DNA from: Streptomyces filamentosus
GTDB taxonomy: Bacteria > Actinomycetota > Actinomycetes > Streptomycetales > Streptomycetaceae
Assembly (NCBI RefSeq): GCF_014654895.1
Contig: NZ_BNBE01000001.1
Span: 3,804,501-3,868,500, forward strand
Direction: 5' to 3'
Length of the DNA stretch: 64,000 nucleotides
Shown: positions 15,568 through 25,729 of the stretch, piece by piece
How positions within the stretch are numbered: position 1 is the first letter of the stretch
How the letters are laid out: each line of letters starts with the position of its first letter
The notes under the pieces: model-generated
What the model was told of the DNA's origin: nothing
The model's database searches: none
Seen by the model: the letters and a program-made list of their open reading frames with translations, nothing else
Made by a program: the position numbers and the translations under genes

Positions 15568-17193
15568 GTGGTGACCTTGGACGAACGGCCTCAGCTGATC
15601 GACGCACTCTCCGCCCTGCGCGACCGAGTCGCGGCCGTGCGTCTTCCCCTTCCCCTGCCCGACGTGCCACGCGCCCGGCAGACCCGGGCCGAACTGCTCG
15701 CGCAGCTCGACGACTACCTGGTGCCGCGGCTGAAGGACCCGGACGCGCCGCTGCTCGCGGTGGTGGGCGGGTCGACGGGGGCGGGGAAGTCCACGCTGGT
15801 GAACTCGCTGGTCGGGCGGCGGGTGAGCGAGGCGGGGGTGCTGCGGCCGACGACGCGGACGCCGGTGCTCGTCTGCCACCCGGAGGACCACCACTGGTTC
15901 GCCGGGCTGCGGGTGCTGCCGCAGCTCACCCGGGTGTGGCTGCCGCAGGCCGACGAGGAGCACCCGGCCGCCGGGGCCGAGGCCGGGGACAACGCCCTGC
16001 GGGTCGAGACCGCGGCCACGCTGCCCCGCGGGCTGGCGCTGCTCGACGCCCCCGACATCGACTCCCTCGTCGTCGAGAACCGGCTGCTGGCCGCCGAGTT
16101 GATGTGCGCCGCCGACATCTGGGTGATGGTCACCACCGCGTCCCGGTACGCCGACGCCGTGCCCTGGCACCTGCTCCGTACCGCGAAGGAGTACGACGCC
16201 ACCCTCGTCACCGTCCTCGACCGGGTGCCGCACCAGGTCGTCGGCGAGGTCTCCCGGCAGTACGAGGCGCTGCTCGCCAAGGCCGGGCTCGGGGACGTAC
16301 CGCGCTTCACCATCCCCGAACTGCCCGAGTCCACCGGGGACGGGTGCGGGCTGCTGCCCGAGAGCGCCGTCGCCGCGCTGCGGGCGTGGCTCGCGCACCG
16401 GGCCGAGGACCCCGCCGCCCGCCAGCAGGCCGTCTCCCGCACCGCCACCGGCGTCATCGACTCCCTCGACACCCGGCTCCCCGAGCTCGCCGGGGCCGTC
16501 GCCGCGCAGTACGCCGCCGCCGTACGCCTCGGGGGCGCCGTCGAGAACGCCTACCGCGGGCAGGGCGCGCGCGTGCGGAAGGAGCTCGGGAAGGGGGCCG
16601 TGCTCGCCGGGGACGCCCGTGCCCGCTGGCGCGCCTACCCGCGCGACAGCACCGCCGAGGAACTCCTCGACGCCCTCACCGAGTCCCTCGCCGCCCTCCT
16701 CCACTGCGCCGTCTCCGCCGCCGAGGAGACGATCCGCGAGGTCCACCGCCGCGAACCCGCCGCCGGAGCGCTGCGCACCGCCCCCGGCGGCGACCGGGCG
16801 GTCGCCGAGCGGATCGGCCTGGAGGTGCGGCGCTGGCGGCGCGTCCTGGAGGAGCTGGCCGAGGAGGAGGTACGGGGCGTGGAGAAGCCCTCCGGCCGCG
16901 GCGCCGCCCGTGTCGCGCTCCCCGACGCGGAGACCGTCGCCGCCCTCCTCGCCGCCTCCCTCCTCGGCGGCCGCCGCGCCCGCCCGGCCGGCGAGCGCCT
17001 CGCCGAACTCCTCGGAGCCCAGGCCGCCCTGCGCCTGCGCGACAAGGGCGGCGACCTCGTCCTCACCCACGTCGACCGCGTCCTGCACGCCGAACGCGAC
17101 CGGCGCCTCGCCCCCCTCGACGCCCTCGGCGTCACCCCCGAGCCGCAGGCGGAGCTGATCGCCGCGCTCTCCGTACTGCAGAAGGAGAAGTGA
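15568..17193 (+). CDS. dynA: bacterial dynamin-like GTPase DynA
   Basis: This 541-residue large GTPase has G1 GGSTGAGKST (67-76), a G3-like DAPD (160-163) and a degenerate G4 (VLDRV, about 216-220), followed by a long helical region. In Streptomyces venezuelae an adjacent pair of dynamin-like proteins, DynA and DynB, stabilises FtsZ rings during sporulation septation. The order (soluble protein first, membrane-bearing protein second) and the ssbB gene next door match that locus. It has no membrane segment and is expected to be recruited to septa through DynB. The stop is one base from the dynB start, so the pair is translationally coupled. Confidence 0.8.
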   Translation: MVTLDERPQLIDALSALRDRVAAVRLPLPLPDVPRARQTRAELLAQLDDYLVPRLKDPDAPLLAVVGGSTGAGKSTLVNSLVGRRVSEAGVLRPTTRTPVLVCHPEDHHWFAGLRVLPQLTRVWLPQADEEHPAAGAEAGDNALRVETAATLPRGLALLDAPDIDSLVVENRLLAAELMCAADIWVMVTTASRYADAVPWHLLRTAKEYDATLVTVLDRVPHQVVGEVSRQYEALLAKAGLGDVPRFTIPELPESTGDGCGLLPESAVAALRAWLAHRAEDPAARQQAVSRTATGVIDSLDTRLPELAGAVAAQYAAAVRLGGAVENAYRGQGARVRKELGKGAVLAGDARARWRAYPRDSTAEELLDALTESLAALLHCAVSAAEETIREVHRREPAAGALRTAPGGDRAVAERIGLEVRRWRRVLEELAEEEVRGVEKPSGRGAARVALPDAETVAALLAASLLGGRRARPAGERLAELLGAQAALRLRDKGGDLVLTHVDRVLHAERDRRLAPLDALGVTPEPQAELIAALSVLQKEK

Positions 17194-17194
17194 C

Positions 17195-19090
17195 GTGGCC
17201 GAGAAGCCGGAGATGACGAAGACGCCAGGGCGGCCGGAGCGGTCGGAGCGGCCGGAGAGGTCGGAGAGGTCGGAACGGTCGAAGGCGGCTGCGGAGAAGA
17301 GCGAGCGGTGGGACGACGGGCTGATCGCCCGGCGGGCCGCCGAGCGGATCGCCCCCGGGGAGATGCCCGGGGAGACGTCCGGGGAGCCGGCGGACGACGG
17401 CGAGGGCTCCGACGCCGGCGGTTTCGGCGGGAGTTACGGGGGCGGGCTGCGCACCCGGCTCGACGCCCTGCACGAACTCGTCGGGCTCTCCCGCACCCGG
17501 GTCGAGAGCGAGGCCCTCGCCGAGGCCGGGCGGGTCCTCGACGAGGCCGCGGCCCGGCAGCGGCTCTCCTCCCGGCACACCGTCGTCGCCCTCGCCGGCG
17601 CCACCGGCAGCGGCAAGTCCACCCTCTTCAACGCCCTCGCCGGCGTCGCCGTCTCCGAGACGGGGCTGCGCCGCCCCACGACCTCCGCCCCGCTCGCCCT
17701 CACCTGGTCCGAGGGGGCCGCCGGGCTCCTCGACCGGCTCGGGGTGCCCGGCCGGCTGCGCCGCCGCCCCCTCGCGGGCGGGGCCGCCGACGCCGCGCTC
17801 CAGTCGCTCGTCCTCATCGACCTGCCGGACCACGACTCGGCCGTCACCGCCCACCGCGACCAGGTCGACCGGGCGCTCGGCCTGGTCGACGCGGTGATCT
17901 GGGTCGTCGACCCGGAGAAGTACGCCGACGCCGCCCTCCACGAGCGCTATCTGCGGCCGCTCGCCGGGCACGCCGAGGTCACCTTCGTCGTGCTCAACCA
18001 GGTCGACCGGCTCGGTGCCGAGGCCGCCGAACTGGTCCTCGACGACCTGCGCCGGCTCCTCGACGAGGACGGCATGGCCCTCGGCGAGCACGGCGAACCC
18101 GGCGCGACCGTGCTGCCCGTCTCCGCCCTCACCGGCGAGGGGGTGTCCGAACTGCGCGAACTCCTCGCCCGGTTCGTCCAGGAACGCACCGCGCCCGAGC
18201 GTCGCCTCGCCGCCGACATCGACGCCGCCGCGGCCCGGCTGCGGCCCGCGTACGTCGCGGACGGGCGGGTGGGGCTCGGCGAGCGGAGCCGCGAGGAGTT
18301 CGCGGGCCGCCTCGCCGTCGCCGTCGGCGCCCAGGCCGCCGGCGAGGCCGCCGAGCGGGTCTGGCGGCGGGGCGCCATCCGCGCCTGCGGCAGCCCCTGG
18401 CTGCGGCTCTACCGCTGGTACGAGCGGCAGCGCGCGCACGGCTCCACCGATCCGCGGCTCGCGTCGCCGGTCGAGGACGAGCTGACGGCCCGCCAGCGGG
18501 TCGAGCAGGCGGTGCGGATCGTGGCCGACGAGGCGTCGCTGGGGCTGCCCGCGCCCTGGGCACAGGCCGTGCGGGAGGCCGCGCAGCGCGGCGCCGAGGG
18601 GCTGCCCGAGGCGCTGGACGAGCTGGCCGCCGGCCTCGGCGACCCGGCCGCCCGCCCGCCCCGGCCCGCCTGGTGGCCGGCCGCCGTCCTCGCCCAGGTC
18701 CTGATGACGCTCCTCCAGCTCTTCGGCGCCCTGTGGCTGGTCGGCCAGATCGTGGGCGTCGTGCCCCCCGGGCTGCTGCCGCCGGTCCTGGTCATGCTGG
18801 CCGGGATCGTCGGCGGCCCGTTGATCGAATGGGCCTGCGAGAGCGCGGTGAAGGGACCGGCCCGGAGGTACGGGCAGGAGGCCGAGCGCAAGCTCGCGGA
18901 GGCGGCCGCCGCCTGCGGCCGGGCCCGGGTCCTCGACCCCGTCTCGGCCGAACTGCTGCGGTACCGCGAGGTGCGCGAGCAGTACGCGAAGGTGGCCGGT
19001 CCCCGTCCCTCGCCGAGGATCGTCGGCACGGGCGGCCGCGGCGGCGCCCTGCGGCTGGGCGCGACCAGGGCGGGAGCCCGCGTCCGCTGA
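17195..19090 (+). CDS. dynB: membrane-associated dynamin-like GTPase DynB
   Basis: This 631-residue GTPase has G1 GATGSGKST (135-143), G3 DLPD (209-212) and G4 NQVD (268-271). Two hydrophobic helices near residues 490-545 anchor it in the membrane. The N-terminal 90 residues are disordered and begin with short repeats of Arg-Pro-Glu and Arg-Ser-Glu (about 13-30), encoded by a microsatellite-like run at 17230-17280. In S. venezuelae the membrane-bound partner links DynA to the sporulation divisome, which I infer here from homology and gene order. It is followed by a hairpin and tandem repeats rather than another gene of the operon. Confidence 0.8.
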   Translation: MAEKPEMTKTPGRPERSERPERSERSERSKAAAEKSERWDDGLIARRAAERIAPGEMPGETSGEPADDGEGSDAGGFGGSYGGGLRTRLDALHELVGLSRTRVESEALAEAGRVLDEAAARQRLSSRHTVVALAGATGSGKSTLFNALAGVAVSETGLRRPTTSAPLALTWSEGAAGLLDRLGVPGRLRRRPLAGGAADAALQSLVLIDLPDHDSAVTAHRDQVDRALGLVDAVIWVVDPEKYADAALHERYLRPLAGHAEVTFVVLNQVDRLGAEAAELVLDDLRRLLDEDGMALGEHGEPGATVLPVSALTGEGVSELRELLARFVQERTAPERRLAADIDAAAARLRPAYVADGRVGLGERSREEFAGRLAVAVGAQAAGEAAERVWRRGAIRACGSPWLRLYRWYERQRAHGSTDPRLASPVEDELTARQRVEQAVRIVADEASLGLPAPWAQAVREAAQRGAEGLPEALDELAAGLGDPAARPPRPAWWPAAVLAQVLMTLLQLFGALWLVGQIVGVVPPGLLPPVLVMLAGIVGGPLIEWACESAVKGPARRYGQEAERKLAEAAAACGRARVLDPVSAELLRYREVREQYAKVAGPRPSPRIVGTGGRGGALRLGATRAGARVR

Positions 19091-19151
19091 GCGGGGAGGG
19101 GGGAAGTGCTCCGGTCCGCCTCTGCCGGTCCGCCTCTCCCGGTCCGGCCTC

Positions 19152-19188
19152 CCGGTCCGCCCCTCCCCGGAGGGGGAGGACGGACCGG
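19152..19188 (+). terminator. hairpin downstream of dynB
   Basis: A long interrupted G+C stem forms from CCGGTCCG (19152-19159) with CGGACCGG (19181-19188) and an inner CTCCCC/GGGGAG stem. No T tract follows. It lies in a stretch that also repeats CCGGTCCG-like words four times (19108-19160). Confidence 0.55.
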
Positions 19189-19244
19189 AGCGCTTCCCTG
19201 AGGGAGGGGCCGCCTCTCTCCCGGAGGGCCGGTTCGTCTCCCTT

Positions 19245-19383
19245 CCGGATGGGGCGACTTGCCCCCTCTCGGACGGGGCGACCTGTCCTCCTCCCGAATG
19301 GGGCGACCCGTCCCCCCCTCCCGGATGGGACGCCCCGTCCCCCTACCGGGTGGGACGCCCCGTCCCCCCACCGGGTGGGGGAG
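19245..19383. repeat. six imperfect 25-bp tandem repeats
   Basis: Units begin GGATGGGGCGAC or a close variant at 19247, 19271, 19296, 19323, 19348 and 19373, so the period is 24-27 bases. Each full unit ends in a C-rich run, and several fold on themselves (GGGAC with GTCCC). The array fills the gap between dynB and ssbB with no open frame of its own. Confidence 0.75.
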
Positions 19384-19510
19384 TTGTCCACAGCCCGTCG
19401 GTCGTCCACAGGCGCCGGCGGGCTTTCCGCCGTCCGGTCAGCATGGTGTCCACCAGGACGGGAGCGGATCCCGGGGCGTGGAGCCCGCGGGGCCAGGGAG
19501 GGGCACGGAC

Positions 19511-20005
19511 ATGAACGACACGACGGTGACGCTGGTGGGGAACGTGGCGACGGCGGTGGAGTACCGGGACACCGTGGCGGGGGGCGTGGCCCGCTTCCGG
19601 TTCGCGGTGACCGCCCGGCGGTGGGACCGGGAGCGGGCGGCCTGGACGGACGGCGCCACCAGCTTCTACACGGTCTCGGCCTGGCGGACGCTCGGCGCCA
19701 ACCTCGCCGCCTCCGTCTCGGTGGGGGAACCGCTGGTGGTGCACGGCCGGCTGAAGGTCCGTGAGGACGAGCGCGACGGGCAGCGCAAGACCTTCGTCGA
19801 CATCGACGCGCTCGCCGTGGGCCACGACCTGACGCGCGGCACCTCGGCCTTCCGCAGGACCGTGCGGACCGAGCCGGGGCCGGGGGGCGGAACGCTCCCG
19901 GGCGAGGGCGACCTGACGGATCGCAGGGGGGTGGCGAGGGCCGATCCGAAGGGGGAGGAGGACCCCTGGACGACCGCCGCACACCAGCTGGTAACCGCCC
20001 CCTGA
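19511..20005 (+). CDS. ssbB: single-stranded DNA-binding protein SsbB
   Basis: This 164-residue protein has an N-terminal OB-fold of about 110 residues: VTLVGNVATAVEYRD, then FRFAVTARRWDRE, FYTVSAWRTLGANLA and LVVHGRLKVREDE. The C-terminal tail lacks the acidic DDDIPF-type tip of the housekeeping SsbA. In Streptomyces coelicolor the second SSB paralogue, SsbB, functions in chromosome segregation during sporulation, fitting its place beside dynAB. The start is ATG after an upstream CCAGGGAGGGG. It has its own promoter region because the tandem repeats separate it from dynB. Confidence 0.8.
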   Translation: MNDTTVTLVGNVATAVEYRDTVAGGVARFRFAVTARRWDRERAAWTDGATSFYTVSAWRTLGANLAASVSVGEPLVVHGRLKVREDERDGQRKTFVDIDALAVGHDLTRGTSAFRRTVRTEPGPGGGTLPGEGDLTDRRGVARADPKGEEDPWTTAAHQLVTAP

Positions 20006-20046
20006 CCATGCGTTGTGGGGATTTGTCGACCAACTCGCCGGGGGTA

Positions 20047-20071
20047 TAACGATTCCGAGACGGAATGGTTA
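20047..20071. promoter_or_regulatory. 25-bp palindromic operator-like site
   Basis: The arms are TAAC-x-ATTCCG and CGGAAT-x-GTTA around a 3-base centre (AGA). Ten of the eleven positions in each arm pair perfectly. It lies about 160 bases upstream of the thioester-protein start and just after the ssbB stop, an A+T-richer patch suited to a promoter or regulator site. Confidence 0.5.
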
Positions 20072-20230
20072 TCTCGTCGTATGACCGGGGACCGGGCTCT
20101 TCCGCCTCCCTAGGATTCCCGAGTACTCAGTGAGGCGCATGAGCCCATTGGGTCAGTGAGGCTGCAGGCGGGCGCTCCCCCCACGCGAATCGACCACGTT
20201 CGCGGAGCGGCTCGCCCGGAGGGGAAATCA

Positions 20231-21718
20231 ATGTTTTCAGTTCGTGGGCGCAGCGCTGCCCGCATGGCCGCCGCGACGCTGGTCTCGGGCCTGGTCGTCT
20301 CCAGCGCCATAGCCTTCGCGGGCCCGGCGATGGCCGACGAGCCCGGCACGGGCGGACACGGTGCCGCCGCGACGCTCGGCGGTCTGACCGAGTCCGGCAA
20401 GATCAAGATCGAGAGCGACCGGGGCGACTCGATCCAGTGGGGCGGCCTCTTCGACCTCACCGTCGAGGGCGGCGGCTCGCTCCAGGCGTACTGCATCGAC
20501 CTGTGGACGTCGACCGACCCGGGCACGAAGTACAAGGAGACCGACTGGGACAAGTCGACGCTCCACGAGAACAAGAACGCCGGCAAGATCCGCTGGATCC
20601 TGCAGAACTCCTACCCCCAGGTGAACGACCTCAAGGCGCTCGCCGGCAAGGCGGGCGTCGGCTCCCTCACGGGTGACGAGGCCGCCACGGCCACCCAGGC
20701 CGCCATCTGGAAGTACTCCGACGACGTCACGGCCACCCCGGAGGACCCGGAGGCCAAGGCGCTCGCCGAGTACCTGGTCGCGGAGGCCGCCAAGGCCCCC
20801 GAGCAGGAGGAGCCCAAGGTCTCCCTCGCGGCCTCCCCGGCCTCCCTCGCGGGCAAGCCCGGCGAGAAGCTCGGCCCGGTCAAGGTCGCCACCACCGCCG
20901 CCGACGGCACCGTCACCGTCTCGCTCCCGGCCGACGCCCCGGCGGGCGTCAAGGTCGTCGACGGCGCGGGCCAGGCCGTCACCACCACGGGCAACGGCAA
21001 GGAGCTCTTCCTCGACGTCCCGGCGGGCACCGCCGACGGCGAGACCAAGATCAGCCTGGCCACCGAGACCACGGTCCAGATCGGCCGCGTCTTCGGCAGC
21101 GTCGAGGGCCACGAGCAGACCCTGATCCTGGCCGGCAGCAGCAAGTCGGCGGTCAACGCCGAGGTCGCCGCCTCCTGGGCCAAGACCGGCCCCGTTCCGG
21201 CCGTCACCGTCGCCGAGAACTGCGCCAAGGGCGGCGTCGACGTCACCGCCACCAACGAGGGTGACGAGGACTGGACCTTCGACGTGAAGGGCACCTCCTA
21301 CACGGTCGCCCCGGGCGAGACCAAGACCGTCACGGTCCCGGTCGACGAGGACGCGGTGTACGAGATCACCGTGACCGACGCGAACGGCTTCTCGAAGTCC
21401 TTCAAGGGCGTCCTGGACTGCAAGACCGCCCCGTCCCCGGAGCCGACGGCGACCCCGTCGGACACCCCGTCGACCGGCACCCCGTCCGAGACCCCCTCGA
21501 CGAGCGCCACCCCGTCGACCACCGCCACCCCGGCGCCCAGCACCACCACGGACGCCTCCACCGGCACGACCGGTACGACCGGCACCACCGGCGGTGACCT
21601 GGCCGAGACCGGCAGCTCCAACGCCACCCCGATGATCGCCGGCATCGCCGTCGCGCTCGTCCTGGCCGGCGGCGCCGCGGTGTTCTTCCTCCGCAAGAAG
21701 AAGGCCGCGGGTCAGTAA
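20231..21718 (+). CDS. thioester-domain surface protein with LAETG sortase signal
   Basis: This 495-residue protein is exported and wall-anchored. A signal peptide ends near AMA-DE (35/36). A thioester domain follows, with the reactive Cys88 in QAYCIDLW and its Gln156 in ATATQAAIW. A middle region of Ig-like strands precedes a Pro/Thr/Ser-rich wall-spanning stalk (about 415-450). The C-terminus has LAETG (457-461), a hydrophobic helix and an RKKK tail, as recognised by Streptomyces class E sortases. Thioester domains of this type form covalent bonds to host or matrix amines in Gram-positive adhesins; the target here is unknown. Start ATG 20231 follows GGAGGGGAAATCA. Confidence 0.8.
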   Translation: MFSVRGRSAARMAAATLVSGLVVSSAIAFAGPAMADEPGTGGHGAAATLGGLTESGKIKIESDRGDSIQWGGLFDLTVEGGGSLQAYCIDLWTSTDPGTKYKETDWDKSTLHENKNAGKIRWILQNSYPQVNDLKALAGKAGVGSLTGDEAATATQAAIWKYSDDVTATPEDPEAKALAEYLVAEAAKAPEQEEPKVSLAASPASLAGKPGEKLGPVKVATTAADGTVTVSLPADAPAGVKVVDGAGQAVTTTGNGKELFLDVPAGTADGETKISLATETTVQIGRVFGSVEGHEQTLILAGSSKSAVNAEVAASWAKTGPVPAVTVAENCAKGGVDVTATNEGDEDWTFDVKGTSYTVAPGETKTVTVPVDEDAVYEITVTDANGFSKSFKGVLDCKTAPSPEPTATPSDTPSTGTPSETPSTSATPSTTATPAPSTTTDASTGTTGTTGTTGGDLAETGSSNATPMIAGIAVALVLAGGAAVFFLRKKKAAGQ

Positions 21719-21769
21719 GCGGCACCGCCGGTCGGCACGGACCGAACGGCAGGGACCGAACGGCATGAC

Positions 21770-21830
21770 GTCACGGGGGTGAGAACGCCCCGTGACGGAC
21801 GGCCCCGGACGCACCCGCGTCCGGGGCCGT
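21770..21830 (+). terminator. paired hairpins after the surface-protein gene
   Basis: The first stem pairs GTCACGGGG (21770-21778) with CCCCGTGAC (21788-21796). The second is a perfect 14-bp stem (21799-21812 with 21817-21830, loop ACCC). Both lack a T tract, as is normal for Streptomyces terminators. Confidence 0.75.
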
Positions 21831-22174
21831 CGCACGTCCGCACGCCGGAAACCCCGCGTCGACCCGCCCCGGCTCCTCCCGGCCGCCGGCCGCCGGCCGC
21901 CGGTCGCCCGCCGCCGTCCCGGCCCGCCGCCCCCGACGGTCCCCGGCCCACGATGCCGGCCCGCCACCCTGCCCCGCCGCCTCGGCCTCTCCCGGCCCCG
22001 CCCCCCGGCCCCGCTCCCCGGCCCGTCCCCCCTGGCCCGTTCCCTCGGTCCGTCGCCCCGCCCGTCCCCCCGGCCCGTTCCCGACCCGGCCCCGAGGTAC
22101 TGGTTTCCGCCTGGGGGCGGAGGTGCGGCAAGATGGGTGTATCTGCCCACTCACTCTTTGCCGGACGGTTTCTC
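21831..22174. other. strand-skewed C-rich spacer before ettA
   Basis: This stretch has no credible gene. About 21860-22090 is a strongly C-rich plus strand with repeated GGCCGCC, GGCCCCG and CCCGGCCCG words and few purines apart from G. The ettA promoter probably lies after 22085, where composition returns to normal. Confidence 0.5.
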
Positions 22175-23839
<1,665 letters not shown>

Positions 23840-23846
23840 TCAGGCC

Positions 23847-24272
23847 GTGGCGAGACACCTCTACAGCTGCCCCCTCCGCTGGTCGGACATGGACGCCTTC
23901 GGGCACGTCAACAACGTGGTCTTCCTCCGTTACCTGGAGGAGGCCCGGATCGACTTCATGTTCCGGCTGGCGCCGGGGGACGGCAGCCCGTCCTTCTCCG
24001 GGGGGTCCGTCGTGGCCCGCCACGAGATCGACTACCTGCGGCCGCTGGTCCACCGGCACGAGCCGGTGACCATCGAGTCCTGGGTCACGAAGATCGGCGC
24101 GGCGTCGCTGACGATCGCGTACGAGATCAAGGACCCCGGCGTCACCTACGTCCGGGCGTCCACGGTCGTCGTGCCCTTCGACCTGGAGGCACAGCGGCCG
24201 CGCCGCATCTCCGAGGAGGAGCGCCGCTTCCTCCAGGAGTACGTCGACGACGGGATGACGTCCGCCGCATGA
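23847..24272 (+). CDS. acyl-CoA thioesterase, hotdog fold (4HBT/FadM-like)
   Basis: This 141-residue single hotdog-fold protein carries the 4-hydroxybenzoyl-CoA thioesterase signature: RWSDMDAFGHVNNVVFLRYLEEAR, with catalytic Asp in the DMDAFGHVNN motif. The later strand reads VARHEIDYLRPLV. Such enzymes hydrolyse acyl-CoA thioesters in the cytosol; the acyl substrate is not predictable. The GTG start lies seven bases after ettA, so co-transcription is likely. Its TGA overlaps the next ATG (ATGA). Confidence 0.8.
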   Translation: MARHLYSCPLRWSDMDAFGHVNNVVFLRYLEEARIDFMFRLAPGDGSPSFSGGSVVARHEIDYLRPLVHRHEPVTIESWVTKIGAASLTIAYEIKDPGVTYVRASTVVVPFDLEAQRPRRISEEERRFLQEYVDDGMTSAA

Positions 24273-24931
24273 CCGTGCTCGCCCCGCTGCACTTCGCCGA
24301 CCCCAGGGAGGCGGCGGCCCTCGCCGCCTTCCTGGGCCGGCTGGTGCACTACGACCGCGCCGCCGCCGTCCGCCTCCAGGCCGGGGGCGGCGCGCTCGCC
24401 GTCTTCGGACGGCCGCCGTCCTTCGAGGTCCTCGCGATCCGCACGGCCCGTCTGGAGGACGCCGTCGACCTCGACGTCACCGTCTCCGCCGGCGCCCTCC
24501 TCGACGGCGTGGAGGAGGCGTCCGGCAAGGCCGTCGTCCCCGACGCGGTCACCGGCCCGCCCTGGGCCGGCGTCCTCCCCCCGCGCACCGGCTGGCGGCC
24601 CGTCCCGGGTCTGCCCGCGGCCGGGGAACTGCGCGGGGCGGTCGCCGCGGCCGTCGCCGAGTTCCGCCGCCGCGACGGGGAGCTCCCCGAGGAGCTGCGC
24701 ACCCGCACCGAGCGCGACCGCGTCGGCCGGGAGATCTGGTCCCGCACCCTCGGTGCCACCGGCCTGCCGCTGCGCGCCGTGCACGCCGCCCAGTCGCTGG
24801 GCTTCCTGCCGCCGCGGGACGTGCCCGCCGACCTGCTGGCCGCCGGGCCGTGGCTGCGGCTGCGCACCCCGTACGGCTCCGTGGCCCTGCGCAAGGCCCC
24901 CGCCGCGCTCACGGTCACCCCGGCCCCGTAA
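24269..24931 (+). CDS. conserved actinobacterial protein of unknown function
   Basis: I do not recognise a named domain in this 220-residue protein. It overlaps the thioesterase stop by four bases, so the two are translationally coupled. Visible features are an N-terminal helix with REAAALAAFLGRLVHYDRAAAVRL, a strand reading FEVLAIRTARLED, then PPRTGWRPVPG and a C-terminal GPWLRLRTPYGSVALRK segment. It has no signal peptide or membrane segment and is probably soluble. Confidence 0.7.
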   Translation: MTVLAPLHFADPREAAALAAFLGRLVHYDRAAAVRLQAGGGALAVFGRPPSFEVLAIRTARLEDAVDLDVTVSAGALLDGVEEASGKAVVPDAVTGPPWAGVLPPRTGWRPVPGLPAAGELRGAVAAAVAEFRRRDGELPEELRTRTERDRVGREIWSRTLGATGLPLRAVHAAQSLGFLPPRDVPADLLAAGPWLRLRTPYGSVALRKAPAALTVTPAP

Positions 24932-25002
24932 CACCGGCTTCGCAACACCGGCCCCGGCGCCGCGAGCGACGCCCGCCCGGGCCCGCGAGCGCCGCCCCGC
25001 CG

Positions 25003-25605
25003 TCACCACACCCTCCGCTCCGTCCCCTCCGCCGCCAGCGCGGCCACCGAGAGGGCCGTGGAGAGCAGCAGCAGGACGGCCGGGACGGCGAGCGAGCCCC
25101 GGGCGACGTTCTCGGAGGCCGGGACGGGGTCCATGCGGCCGGCCGGGTCGTAGGCGATCTCGACGGGCTTTCCGGCCTCGCCGAGCCTCTCCTCCCAGGC
25201 GAAGTCCTTCGGACGGCCGCCGGGGCAGTCCAGGGTGTGGTGGTACAGCCGCTTCGCGTCCGGCGCGCCCTCGCCGAAGGTGGGGTGGTCGGTGACCCGC
25301 ACCTTCCCCACCACCACGCAGCGCACCGTCTCCGGGCGCACCCGCGCGTCCCTGGCCTCGATCCACACCGCGCCGAGCCCCGCGAGCAGCAGCACCAGGG
25401 CGAGGACGCTGCCGCCCTCGCGGAAGAGCACGTCGTGCGCCGCCGCCGCGAGCCCGGCGAGGACGAGCCCGACGAGGACCGCGAGCGCGGTCGGCACGCC
25501 CTGCGCGGACCGCATCGACCAGGTCCCCCACAGGTGGAGCAGTACGCCCGCGCCGAGCGGCACGGCCACCGCCCCGACGTGTCCGAAGACGCGACCCTTC
25601 CCCAT
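25003..25605 (-). CDS. integral membrane protein, unknown function
   Basis: This 200-residue protein has three or four hydrophobic helices: two or three in the first 85 residues (VGAVAVPLGAGVLLHLW, ALAVLVGLVLAGLAAAA, VLALVLLLAGLGAVWI) and one near the C-terminus (LAVPAVLLLLSTALSVAAL). Between them is an extramembrane domain of about 80 residues with CVVVGKVRV, KRLYHHTLDCPGG and VEIAYDPAGRMDPV, reminiscent of DUF3592-type proteins. ATG 25605 follows GGGGGTGG. It converges with the gene at 24269 and may have no functional link to the exporter upstream. Confidence 0.7.
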   Translation of the reverse strand: MGKGRVFGHVGAVAVPLGAGVLLHLWGTWSMRSAQGVPTALAVLVGLVLAGLAAAAHDVLFREGGSVLALVLLLAGLGAVWIEARDARVRPETVRCVVVGKVRVTDHPTFGEGAPDAKRLYHHTLDCPGGRPKDFAWEERLGEAGKPVEIAYDPAGRMDPVPASENVARGSLAVPAVLLLLSTALSVAALAAEGTERRVW

Positions 25606-25729
25606 CCCGACCACCCCCGGTGCGGGGACGCGGCCGGGGCCGGGGCCGGTTCCGCGGCGCCCGACCCCGCCGGCGTCCGGCGTCGCCCGTGCCCGACTCC
25701 GTGCCCGGCCCGGTCCGTCCCCCGCGTCC

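Noticed and set aside
19245..19383. CRISPR array
   Set aside because: The units run head to tail with no unique spacers and vary in sequence, and no cas genes are present.
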